Shown here one piece after another: positions 1 to 5,460 of a stretch of DNA of 5,460 nt. Source of the DNA: Candidatus Bathyarchaeota archaeon (lineage in GTDB: Archaea > Thermoproteota > Bathyarchaeia > TCS64). The stretch spans positions 1 to 5,460 of the forward strand of contig JAEHCT010000109.1 of assembly GCA_020697635.1 (NCBI GenBank), given 5' to 3'. Under the pieces are notes generated by a model. It did not search any database. It was not told the origin of the DNA and was given only the letters and a program-made list of their open reading frames with translations. The number at the start of each line of letters is the position of its first letter. Within the stretch, counting starts at the first letter, position 1. Made by a program: the position numbers and the translations under genes.

Positions 1-1166
1 CCTGTCTCCTGGAAGAGCTCCAGCTCCCTGATGAGGGCGAACCCGAATATCTGGTAGATGAAAGCGGTGTCGCTGCCCGCCGTCAGGGTTCCGCCGTTCT
101 CGAAGAAGTAGCGTGCGTACCTCATCCAGATCTGGTACTTCTCCTTCCACGCGATCTCGTCGCTGGTCTTCCAGTTGAAGAAGTGGGTGGCGTGGCGGCC
201 AGGCTGGGGGGTGAAGGCCTCCCAGAGGTGGCGTACTGTGTACCTCCTGTGCCAAGGCATGTTCTTCGTACGCTCGTAGTCCCTGTGGGCCTCGTACACC
301 ACCAGGGTGGGGTCCCAGACGGTGCCGTTCTCGATCATCGTGTCGAGGACATCCATGACGTCGTCCTCGTAGAGGTCGGCCTCGTGCCAGATGTAGCCGT
401 CATACCTGAACCTATCCACCTCGTCGCTGTAGTTGTAGTCGGGCGGGAAGTCCTGGCTGCCGGGGAGGGCGGCCTGGGGGATGCCGTAGGTGTGCTCTAT
501 GCTGATCTTGTCCAGACCCGCGTAGGTGACGTCCAGGGCGTCCAGCTCGCTGCTCTGGGCGACGTGGATGGCCACCCCGGCGGGTAGGCCGGCCTCACGG
601 GCCCCCTCCGCCATGACCTGAAGCATCTCGGGAGTGACGTGGGGCCGTGGGATTATCTTGATGCCGTCGACTCCCAGCTCCTTCAGCTTCATCACCGCCT
701 CCCGTGCCTCCTCGAGTGTCTGGGCCTCCGCCGGCCAGCTGCCCAGCACCGCAAGGTTCGGCGCCGTTATCTTGTTATCCGCGCTGAGGCGCTTGTGATC
801 AAGGAGCTGCTCGTCGGTGTCGAAGCCGCAGGTCCTTATCGTGGTTACGCCATGGGCTAGGAAGAGCTTATAGGCGTACTCAGGTCCTTCTGGGCCGCAC
901 TTGTCGTCGTCTATGTTTATGTGGACGTGCATGTCCACGAGGCCTGGGAGAACATACATGCCCCGGGCGTCTATTACGCGGTCCCCCTCCGGCCTCTCGG
1001 GCTTGTACCTGTTGAGGCTGATGGCGTCCACGTTCACTATCTCTGCCACCCTTCCGCCTTCTATCAGTATGTCCACGGGGCCGTAGGGCGGCGTCCCCCT
1101 TCCGTTGACGAGCATGGCGTCCCTTATCACCAGACGCCTGTACTCGACTTCCTTAGAACCAGACAT
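1..1166 (-). CDS. Metal-dependent amidohydrolase, imidazolonepropionase-like (C-terminus cut by window edge)
   Basis: The minus strand is open from an ATG at 1166 to the left edge, giving 388 codons with no stop. The predicted protein has a short N-terminal beta domain (about residues 11-75, including VDILIEGGRV and the conserved LPGLVDMHVH), then a TIM-barrel hydrolase domain. The metal-ligand set of the superfamily is visible: H80 and H82 (HxH), K170 in GIKII as the likely bridging, usually carboxylated lysine, H201 in AIHVAQS, H225 in SIEHTYG, and the catalytic aspartate D365 in TAGSDTA. All catalytic positions are therefore present, and the enzyme should be a cytoplasmic hydrolase of a C-N or similar bond. 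No signal peptide is seen. Family members usually run 400-480 residues, so perhaps 40-90 residues are missing. The substrate cannot be read from the sequence; prolidase-like dipeptidase and imidazolonepropionase-like activities are both possible. The start fits because the first beta strand begins about ten residues later. The gene is divergent from the FMN-barrel gene. Confidence 0.5.
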   Translation of the reverse strand, partial: MSGSKEVEYRRLVIRDAMLVNGRGTPPYGPVDILIEGGRVAEIVNVDAISLNRYKPERPEGDRVIDARGMYVLPGLVDMHVHINIDDDKCGPEGPEYAYKLFLAHGVTTIRTCGFDTDEQLLDHKRLSADNKITAPNLAVLGSWPAEAQTLEEAREAVMKLKELGVDGIKIIPRPHVTPEMLQVMAEGAREAGLPAGVAIHVAQSSELDALDVTYAGLDKISIEHTYGIPQAALPGSQDFPPDYNYSDEVDRFRYDGYIWHEADLYEDDVMDVLDTMIENGTVWDPTLVVYEAHRDYERTKNMPWHRRYTVRHLWEAFTPQPGRHATHFFNWKTSDEIAWKEKYQIWMRYARYFFENGGTLTAGSDTAFIYQIFGFALIRELELFQET

Positions 1167-1185
1167 GGTTTCATGTGCGTGTGAG

Positions 1186-1200
1186 GGGCTAAAACGTTTC
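1186..1200 (-). promoter_or_regulatory. Candidate promoter (TATA-like box) of the amidohydrolase gene
   Basis: On the minus strand this reads GAAACGTTTTAGCCC. The AT-rich core TTTTAG is centred about 26 bases before the ATG at 1166, the usual archaeal distance between TATA box and transcription start. No Shine-Dalgarno site lies before that ATG, so the mRNA may be leaderless. The box is a poor match to the archaeal consensus, hence low confidence. Confidence 0.5.
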
Positions 1201-1245
1201 TCTCGTACACAGGCTAGGTCAACGCCTGCCCGGCTCCATTTACGC

Positions 1246-1258
1246 TAATATTTTTACA
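1246..1258 (+). promoter_or_regulatory. Candidate promoter (TATA-like box) of the FMN-barrel gene
   Basis: The AT-rich run TAATATTTTTACA is centred about 34 bases before the ATG at 1286, and its right half (TTTTTACA) about 31 bases before. This places transcription start within roughly ten bases of the start codon, so the mRNA would have a very short or no leader. A GTGAT at 1278-1282 could pair with the 16S rRNA end but sits only three bases from the ATG, too close for a normal ribosome binding site. Confidence 0.5.
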
Positions 1259-1285
1259 TCGCAACTCTGATTGTATTGTGATACT

Positions 1286-1702
1286 ATGAAGAAGACGGAA
1301 GGGCTGGAGGAGGCGTTCAAGGAAGCCAAGGAGGTGTTCCTGACCACGTTCGACGAGGACGGGAACGAGAACACCCGGGCGATGACCAACTTCAACGAGG
1401 ACCCGTACGGCGTCATGTGGTTCCCCACCGAGAAAGGCACCCAAAAGGTCAAGGACATCGAGGGCAACCCGAGGGTGCTCCTGACGATCCCGTGCGATGA
1501 ATGCGGCGTCTTCTACGAGATCGAGGGAGAGGCCGAGTTCGAGGAACCCGAGGTCGTGAAGGAGAAGTGGAAGTGGTGGTACCTCTCTTGGAGGCCGACC
1601 CAGAGAAGGAGGTTCTGGTTCCCCCCGACGCTGGACGATCCCAAGCGCGTCATCATAAACGTCCACCCCAAGTCTGTTAAGGTCGTCGACGCCACAAAGT
1701 AG
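1286..1702 (+). CDS. Pyridoxamine 5'-phosphate oxidase-related FMN-binding split-barrel protein
   Basis: This 138-residue protein resembles the general stress protein 26 / PPOX-like group. An N-terminal helix is followed by VFLTTFDEDGNENTRAMTN (about residues 17-35), then MWFPTEKGTQKVKDIEGNP (44-62), the strand RVLLTI, the strand FYEIEGEAEF (77-86), and a closing strand VIINVHPKSVKVVD (122-135). That order of strands, with the W-F-x-T-x-x-x-x-K-V segment that usually contacts the flavin phosphate, matches a small dimeric FMN-binding barrel. The usual role is a cytoplasmic flavin-dependent reductase or oxidase; true PNPO activity is unlikely at this length. A cluster of aromatic and basic residues at about 95-112 (WKWWYLSW, then RRRFWF) is unusual. 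An in-frame TTG at 1271 would add five residues (MYCDT), but the ATG at 1286 fits better with the promoter and with the N-termini of the family. The substrate and cofactor (FMN, F420 or haem) are not certain. Confidence 0.5.
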   Translation: MKKTEGLEEAFKEAKEVFLTTFDEDGNENTRAMTNFNEDPYGVMWFPTEKGTQKVKDIEGNPRVLLTIPCDECGVFYEIEGEAEFEEPEVVKEKWKWWYLSWRPTQRRRFWFPPTLDDPKRVIINVHPKSVKVVDATK

Positions 1703-1787
1703 AGAGACAGGCCAGGCCCCCAGCACTACTCTCCATCAGACGTTCAGGCTCGTCTCAGTCTCCCATAAGAATCAAATTCCCGTGGAC

Positions 1788-1796
1788 GTATTCATC
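1788..1796 (+). promoter_or_regulatory. Weak TATA-like candidate for the TPR gene
   Basis: GTATTCATC is centred about 28 bases before the ATG at 1820, where a TATA box would sit for a leaderless transcript. The match to the archaeal consensus is poor. The rest of the 117-base gap (1703-1819) shows no Shine-Dalgarno site near the ATG, no clear T-run terminator for the upstream gene and no hairpin that I could see, so co-transcription from the FMN-barrel gene also remains possible. Confidence 0.5.
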
Positions 1797-1819
1797 TCAA
1801 ACAAACGGTTGCCGCGTCC

Positions 1820-3415
1820 ATGAGTTATTACGAGGAGCTTATCGCCAAGATGGCTGACACTGGGGATGTGCCCGGCGTCCTGCACCTCGTTAAATGGATA
1901 CAGCGGAACGAGGGGAAGGACGACTCCATAGCCAGGCTTCTCGTCGAGTTCGGCGACGAGATGAACAGAAAAAGCAAGAGACGGGACGCGGTGCAGCTCT
2001 ACATCGCGGCCCAGGACATCTCTCAGTCAGACGAGGCTCGGGAGACAGCGGCTGAAAGAGTCAAGAGCATACAGCAGCCCGAGCATGAGCCAAGGAAGGA
2101 GCCCGAGGACGGACCCAAGCCGCCGCCGAAGCCTAGGCGTGACCTCAAGGTCTTCCCCGACACGGCCGAGGCCCACCTAATCTACGCCCGGTTCTTCGCC
2201 AGGATCAATAAGCCGGACCAGGCGGAGTACCACTTCTACAAGGCCCTGTCCCACGAGGAGGACAACATAGCCGCGCGTCTCCACTATGCCGAGCTCTTGG
2301 TCGATCAGAAGAGATACGACGAGGCGGAGAAGCAGTATAAGAATGCCCTGGGGGTGAGCCCCGGCGACGCGACGATACACAACAACCTAGGCATACTCCT
2401 TTACTCGCTGAAGAGGTACGACGAGGCGGAGAACCACTTCAGGGAATCCATAAAAGCGGAGCTGGACGCCACCACCCTCAACAACCTCGCCAACCTCCTC
2501 TCCGACACGGGGAGGGGCGAAGAGGCGGAGGAATGGTACAGGGAGGCCATACGCCTGAACCCCAGGGACGCCAACACATACAACAACTACGCCCTCTTCC
2601 TCTGGAGCCAGGATAGGATGATGGACGCCGACGCAACGTTCAGGCAGGCGATCCAGCTCTCACCCAACGAGCCCACGCTGCACAGGAACTACGCCAAGTT
2701 CCTCGGCGACCAGGGCAGGTACCTAGAGGCTGAGGCCGAGTACAGGAAGGTGAACACACTGGAGCCCATGAGCGCGTCCAGCCACATGCTCCACGGCGTC
2801 ACACTGTACAGGCTCGGCAGGCACACCGAGGCGGAGAACCACTTCAGGACGGCGATCCAGCTGGATCCGAGCCACGACGAGGCCCACCTCTACTACGCCG
2901 TGCTGCTAACCCACAAGGGAAGCTATATGACCGCCGAGACCCACTACGCGGATGCTCTGAGGATGAAGCCTGACTCCCCCACCAATAACCTCGTCTACGG
3001 GATGTTCCTGATGAACAGGCATAGGCTCACCGACGCCGAGAGGCACTACGTCAAGGCAAGGGATCTGGCGTCGGACGCGGTGGAGCCGCACCTCTACTAC
3101 GCTAGGCTTCTCTCGGATCAGCAGCGCTACTCGGAGGCCATGACAGAGTTCAAGGCCGCCTTGGACTGCGAGCCCAACGACGCCGAGGCGCACCTCTACT
3201 ACGCCCAGTTCCTCGCCAAGACGGAGAGCCCCTCTCAGGCCGACCGCCACTTCAGGAAAGCCCTGGAACTCATCCCAGACGACGCCAGGGCCCATTTCAG
3301 TTACGGAGTGCACCTCGCCAAACACGGGATGAGGGACCGCGCCCTGACCCATTACAGGCGGGCCATGGAGCTAGACCCAGAGTACGAGGAGCTTGTCAGG
3401 CGGCTTCTCTCGTAG
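1820..3415 (+). CDS. Tetratricopeptide-repeat (TPR) scaffold protein, twelve tandem repeats
   Basis: This 531-residue soluble protein has no signal peptide or membrane segment. Residues 1-84 form a helical, charged N-terminal region of unknown fold that may hold degenerate helical repeats. Residues 85-108 are a proline- and charge-rich linker (QPEHEPRKEPEDGPKPPPKP). Residues 113-519 are twelve TPR units in an unbroken series, almost all 34 residues long, with the usual pattern of a small or aromatic pair in helix A (YA, LG, YG) and A-E-x-x-[FY]-x-x-A in helix B, each starting near a proline. A 12-residue helix (EYEELVRRLLS) caps the array. TPR arrays form a right-handed superhelix that binds other proteins, so the likely role is scaffold or adaptor; no catalytic domain is visible. 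The partner is unknown. ftsZ starts 76 bases downstream on the same strand. The ATG at 1820 has no upstream in-frame alternative nearby and no Shine-Dalgarno site, so a leaderless start is plausible. Confidence 0.5.
   Translation: MSYYEELIAKMADTGDVPGVLHLVKWIQRNEGKDDSIARLLVEFGDEMNRKSKRRDAVQLYIAAQDISQSDEARETAAERVKSIQQPEHEPRKEPEDGPKPPPKPRRDLKVFPDTAEAHLIYARFFARINKPDQAEYHFYKALSHEEDNIAARLHYAELLVDQKRYDEAEKQYKNALGVSPGDATIHNNLGILLYSLKRYDEAENHFRESIKAELDATTLNNLANLLSDTGRGEEAEEWYREAIRLNPRDANTYNNYALFLWSQDRMMDADATFRQAIQLSPNEPTLHRNYAKFLGDQGRYLEAEAEYRKVNTLEPMSASSHMLHGVTLYRLGRHTEAENHFRTAIQLDPSHDEAHLYYAVLLTHKGSYMTAETHYADALRMKPDSPTNNLVYGMFLMNRHRLTDAERHYVKARDLASDAVEPHLYYARLLSDQQRYSEAMTEFKAALDCEPNDAEAHLYYAQFLAKTESPSQADRHFRKALELIPDDARAHFSYGVHLAKHGMRDRALTHYRRAMELDPEYEELVRRLLS
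2156..3376 (+). repeat. TPR-coding repeat array, period about 102 bases, 12 units
   Basis: The twelve TPR units show up at DNA level as a degenerate 102-base period. CACCTCTACTACGC occurs exactly at 2885-2898, 3089-3102 and 3191-3204, spaced 204 and 102 bases apart. A 22-base stretch beginning CGAGGCGGAGAACC and ending CTTCAGG is identical at 2422-2443 (unit 3) and 2827-2848 (unit 7). Unit 3 or 4 is one residue short, which breaks exact phase once. Shared synonymous codons between units suggest duplication or conversion within the gene. Confidence 0.5.
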
Positions 3416-3445
3416 CTGTGTGTGACTTCTTTCACCTACACATCT

Positions 3446-3453
3446 CTATATAC
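3446..3453 (+). promoter_or_regulatory. TATA box of ftsZ
   Basis: CTATATAC is the best TATA-box match in the window. A start of transcription about 26 bases downstream would fall near 3474-3478, giving an mRNA leader of about 15-18 bases, just long enough to carry the GGTGA ribosome binding site at 3481. The close fit between promoter, leader and ribosome binding site supports ftsZ having its own promoter even though it follows the TPR gene on the same strand. Confidence 0.5.
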
Positions 3454-3480
3454 AGATCACTAACATGGAATGTTAAACAA

Positions 3481-3485
3481 GGTGA
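3481..3485 (+). promoter_or_regulatory. Shine-Dalgarno site that decides the TTG start of ftsZ
   Basis: GGTGA matches the archaeal anti-Shine-Dalgarno region (complement of the 16S end that pairs with GGAGGTGAT) and lies six bases before the TTG at 3492. The nearer ATG at 3465 runs into a stop after two codons, so the TTG is the only sensible start. No other gene in the window has a comparable site. Confidence 0.5.
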
Positions 3486-3491
3486 AAGTTC

Positions 3492-4568
3492 TTGACCGTT
3501 GAACTAGAAGTGGTACCTCAGGGAGCCCCCGATAAGAGCATCGAGGAGATCGCCCGTGACGCCACACCCAAGATAGCTATACTCGGCGTAGGCGGCGGCG
3601 GCAGCAACATCGTTACATGGATGGACAAGAAGATGGTGGGCGCGAGGACCGTGGCGCTCAACAGCGACGCGCAGCACCTCACAACCTCACAGGCGGATGA
3701 ACGTGTCCTATTGGGCTACAGCCTCACAGGCGGACTCGGCTGCGGTGGATACCCCGAGCAGGGAGTAAAGGCCGCGGAGGAGAGCGCGATGGAGATCGAG
3801 AACGCCATAGGCGACGCCAACCTTGTCTTCGTCGCAGCGGCTCTGGGCGGAGGAACAGGCACAGGCGCGTCTCCTATAGTTTCCCGGATAGCCCGAGAGA
3901 TCGGCGCCCTGACGATAGGCGTAGTGACGATCCCCTTCAAGGTGGAGGGGACAAGGCTCGGGAAGGCCAAGGAGGGGCTTCAGAAGCTGCTAGACGTCTG
4001 TGACAGCGTGGTGGTCATAGACAACAACAGGCTCAGGAAGGTGGCCGGGAAGCTGCCCGTCAGGGAGGCTTTCGCGGTGGCCAACCAGAGGGTGACTGAC
4101 TTCATCAACAACATAACAGAGACACTCAGCGTCCCCGGGATAATGAACCTGGACTTCGCGGACATCAAGGCAATCATGATGGGCGCAGGCATCTGCGCCG
4201 TGGGCTTCGGAGAGGGACACGGAGGCACCAAGGTAGAGGACTCCGTAAGCAAGGCACTAGACAACCAGCTCCTCGACGTGGAGGACGTCAGCAAGGCCAC
4301 GGGGGCCCTCGTGCACATAGAGGGCGGCGAGGACATGACCCTCGAGGACATCAACCGAGCCGGCGAGATGGTCATAGAGAAGGTCAGCAAGGACGCCCGC
4401 GTCATCTGGGGAAGCAAGGTGAACCCTGACCTGGAGGGCAAGATAAGGTCTACCGTCGTGCTGGCGGGCGTCGACAGCCCATTCCTGCTCCAGAAAGACT
4501 ATACAGTGACCATCAACCAGGAAAAGCCCAAGGTCATCAAGATAAAGAGCAAGAAGGCCGTCAAGTAA
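3492..4568 (+). CDS. ftsZ: Cell division protein FtsZ (tubulin-like GTPase)
   Basis: This 358-residue protein polymerises with GTP into the cytoplasmic ring that drives division in most bacteria and many archaea. Visible motifs are the N-terminal nucleotide loop ILGVGGGGSN (about 30-39), VALNSDAQHL (54-63, usually NTD-x-Q-x-L), GGLGCGGYPEQG (80-91), the tubulin signature GGGTGTG (119-125), the ribose/guanine-contact segment around DNNRL (177-181), and the catalytic T7 loop NLDFAD (219-224), where D221 and D224 complete the GTPase site of the next subunit. All catalytic residues are present, so it should be active and is FtsZ rather than a CetZ or tubulin relative. Length suits archaeal FtsZ. 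The C-terminus is a short lysine-rich tail (KVIKIKSKK) instead of a long bacterial-type linker and peptide. I cannot decide between archaeal FtsZ1 and FtsZ2 by eye. It starts at TTG, supported by GGTGA six bases upstream. A TPR gene precedes it and a kinase gene converges on it. Confidence 0.5.
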   Translation: MTVELEVVPQGAPDKSIEEIARDATPKIAILGVGGGGSNIVTWMDKKMVGARTVALNSDAQHLTTSQADERVLLGYSLTGGLGCGGYPEQGVKAAEESAMEIENAIGDANLVFVAAALGGGTGTGASPIVSRIAREIGALTIGVVTIPFKVEGTRLGKAKEGLQKLLDVCDSVVVIDNNRLRKVAGKLPVREAFAVANQRVTDFINNITETLSVPGIMNLDFADIKAIMMGAGICAVGFGEGHGGTKVEDSVSKALDNQLLDVEDVSKATGALVHIEGGEDMTLEDINRAGEMVIEKVSKDARVIWGSKVNPDLEGKIRSTVVLAGVDSPFLLQKDYTVTINQEKPKVIKIKSKKAVK

Positions 4569-4574
4569 TCAGCC

Positions 4575-4592
4575 TATTTTTCCAATATTTTT
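4575..4592 (+). terminator. T-rich transcription terminator of ftsZ
   Basis: Two runs of five T (4577-4581 and 4588-4592) lie 9-24 bases after the ftsZ stop codon, within a gap of only 24 bases. Archaeal RNA polymerase terminates at such T-runs without needing a hairpin. On the minus strand the same bases are A-runs, so they would not stop transcripts of the kinase gene. Confidence 0.5.
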
Positions 4593-5460
4593 CTAAAAGC
4601 TTCTCAGGGGGACAGTCACCACTATCGTCGTCCCCGTCTTTTCCGAAAATGCCTCTATGGAGCCGCCCATGGATTCTAGGGTCGATTTAGAGGAGGCGAG
4701 GCCGAGTCCAGCATGGCCCTGCTTAGTCGAGTTAAACGGTTCGAACAGCCGATCCATGGCCTCCGGTGGTATCCCAACGCCCGTGTCCTTTACCTCAATC
4801 TTGACGCCTTGCTGACCCCCAGAGATGTTGATCTCTAGAGTCCCGCCGTCAGACATGGCCTCAACGGCGTTCCTCACAAGGTTCTCGATGACTCTAGTTA
4901 TCTTGCCCCGATCCACCTCAGAGACGAGGAGCCCGCTCAGTAAGGATAACTTGGTCTCGATGCTCCGGGGGATGTAGACAGTCTCCATCACGGTCTTGAC
5001 TGCTTGGTTGATCTCTACATAGCTCTCGTCCTTGCTGGAAGTCTCCAGCGTATTCGTGATTATCTCGGCCACCTTGGAGGCGTGGTCAGCCCCCTGATCT
5101 ATCGAGGCCACGAGGTCTGGCAGCATCTCTGGCTGATCCATGAGAATACCTGACGCGTTCTTGATCGAGCGCAGACTATCCCTGAGCTGGCCTCTCACGA
5201 GGCTGCTTATCGTCTCGGCTTCCTCTAGGCGACCCAGCGCGTAGTCCAGTTTCATCGCCCTCACAGCCTCGCCTGTGACGCCGCCGTTGCCGTCAAAAAT
5301 TCTGTTTAACGCGAAAGCCACATGATTCGTAAGAGTCTCAAGCAGCCTCTTATCATCCTCCATGAAATCATCAAGTTCCTGACTCTCGATATTAAGAACA
5401 GCCATAGTCACGCCGTTTAAAACCACAGGGACTGCGAGTTCACTCATGGACTCCATTGAG
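4593..5460 (-). CDS. GAF-domain sensor histidine kinase with degenerate H-box (N-terminus cut by window edge)
   Basis: The frame is open through the right edge, so the first methionine inside the window (5454-5456) is probably internal. Counting from it, residues 6-54 are the end of a GAF sensor domain (ELAVPVVLNGVTMAVLNIES, then DKRLLETLTNHVAFAL). Residues 75-140 are a two-helix dimerisation region. Residues 180-287 are a complete HATPase_c domain: N-box IENLVRNAVEA (N192, N196), G1 box DTGVG (224-228), F-box LFEPF (237-241), G2 box GLGL (250-253). ATP binding should therefore work. In the dimerisation helix, where HDLRNPL-type sequence is expected, the protein reads GQLRDSL (89-95): the phosphoacceptor histidine is replaced by glycine. 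No membrane segment is seen in this part. The sensed signal and any response regulator partner lie outside the window or are unknown. It converges with ftsZ, so a shared operon is excluded. Confidence 0.5.
   Translation of the reverse strand, partial: SMESMSELAVPVVLNGVTMAVLNIESQELDDFMEDDKRLLETLTNHVAFALNRIFDGNGGVTGEAVRAMKLDYALGRLEEAETISSLVRGQLRDSLRSIKNASGILMDQPEMLPDLVASIDQGADHASKVAEIITNTLETSSKDESYVEINQAVKTVMETVYIPRSIETKLSLLSGLLVSEVDRGKITRVIENLVRNAVEAMSDGGTLEINISGGQQGVKIEVKDTGVGIPPEAMDRLFEPFNSTKQGHAGLGLASSKSTLESMGGSIEAFSEKTGTTIVVTVPLRSF

Larger units (their letters stand above)
3429..3488 (+). repeat. 8-base inverted repeat flanking the ftsZ promoter and including its ribosome binding site
   Basis: CTTTCACC at 3429-3436 is the exact reverse complement of GGTGAAAG at 3481-3488, with 44 bases between. 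The right arm contains the ftsZ Shine-Dalgarno site. In a transcript that reads through from the TPR gene the arms could pair; in a transcript starting from the TATA box between them the left arm would be absent. Whether this is functional is inference. Confidence 0.5.

Noticed and set aside
183..587. 134-codon plus-strand open frame at the left side
   Set aside because: It is the complement of the amidohydrolase gene, which carries the full metal-binding motif set on the minus strand.
1271..1285. TTG at 1271 as start of the FMN-barrel protein
   Set aside because: It would add MYCDT, has no ribosome binding site, and the ATG at 1286 lies better relative to the AT-rich promoter candidate.
1214..1726. 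170-codon open frame antisense to the FMN-barrel gene
   Set aside because: It covers the whole FMN-barrel gene and both flanking promoter regions, and its translation shows only leucine/valine-rich shadow composition.
2422..2848. Direct repeats as a possible mobile element or CRISPR
   Set aside because: The repeats stay in reading frame with a period of 102 bases and encode TPR units, so they are explained by the protein repeat.
2906..3352. 148-codon open frame antisense to the TPR gene
   Set aside because: It overlaps six clear TPR units and its valine/glycine-rich translation has no recognisable domain.
3980..4441. Long open frame of 153 codons antisense to ftsZ
   Set aside because: It lies wholly inside ftsZ, whose motifs are beyond doubt; its translation is serine/leucine/proline-rich low-complexity sequence typical of an antisense shadow in GC-rich DNA.
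5454..5456. ATG at 5456 as the true start of the kinase
   Set aside because: The frame remains open to the window edge and the first residues fall in the middle of a GAF domain, so the gene almost certainly begins beyond the window.

Overview
The window looks like a piece of an archaeal chromosome. The signs are TATA-like boxes about 26-35 bases before several start codons, little use of Shine-Dalgarno sites except before ftsZ, a T-rich rather than hairpin terminator, frequent AGG (Arg) and ATA (Ile) codons, and an archaeal-looking FtsZ. GC content is fairly high. I cannot name the lineage; an uncultured TACK-type archaeon such as Bathyarchaeia is a guess, not a result. Almost all of the window is coding, and no gap between genes exceeds about 120 bases. 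I see no tRNA, rRNA, CRISPR array, insertion sequence or other sign of a mobile element.

Layout from left to right. (1) Bases 1-1166, minus strand: a metal-dependent amidohydrolase whose C-terminal end lies beyond the left edge. (2) A divergent intergenic region of about 119 bases with a promoter candidate for each side. (3) Bases 1286-1702, plus strand: a small FMN split-barrel (pyridoxamine 5'-phosphate oxidase-like) protein. (4) Bases 1820-3415, plus strand: a 531-residue protein with twelve consecutive tetratricopeptide repeats. (5) Bases 3492-4568, plus strand: ftsZ, the tubulin-like cell division GTPase, starting at TTG behind a good Shine-Dalgarno site and a clear TATA box. (6) A T-rich gap of 24 bases, then bases 4593-5460, minus strand and convergent with ftsZ: the C-terminal part of a GAF-histidine kinase whose beginning lies beyond the right edge.

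No single pathway ties these genes together. The most suggestive link is the TPR scaffold protein directly upstream of ftsZ on the same strand. The observations most worth following are the kinase, which keeps its ATP-binding motifs but appears to have lost the phosphoacceptor histidine, and an 8-base inverted repeat that could hide the ftsZ ribosome binding site in transcripts reading through from the TPR gene. I did not find convincing evidence of a wholly new multi-gene system.
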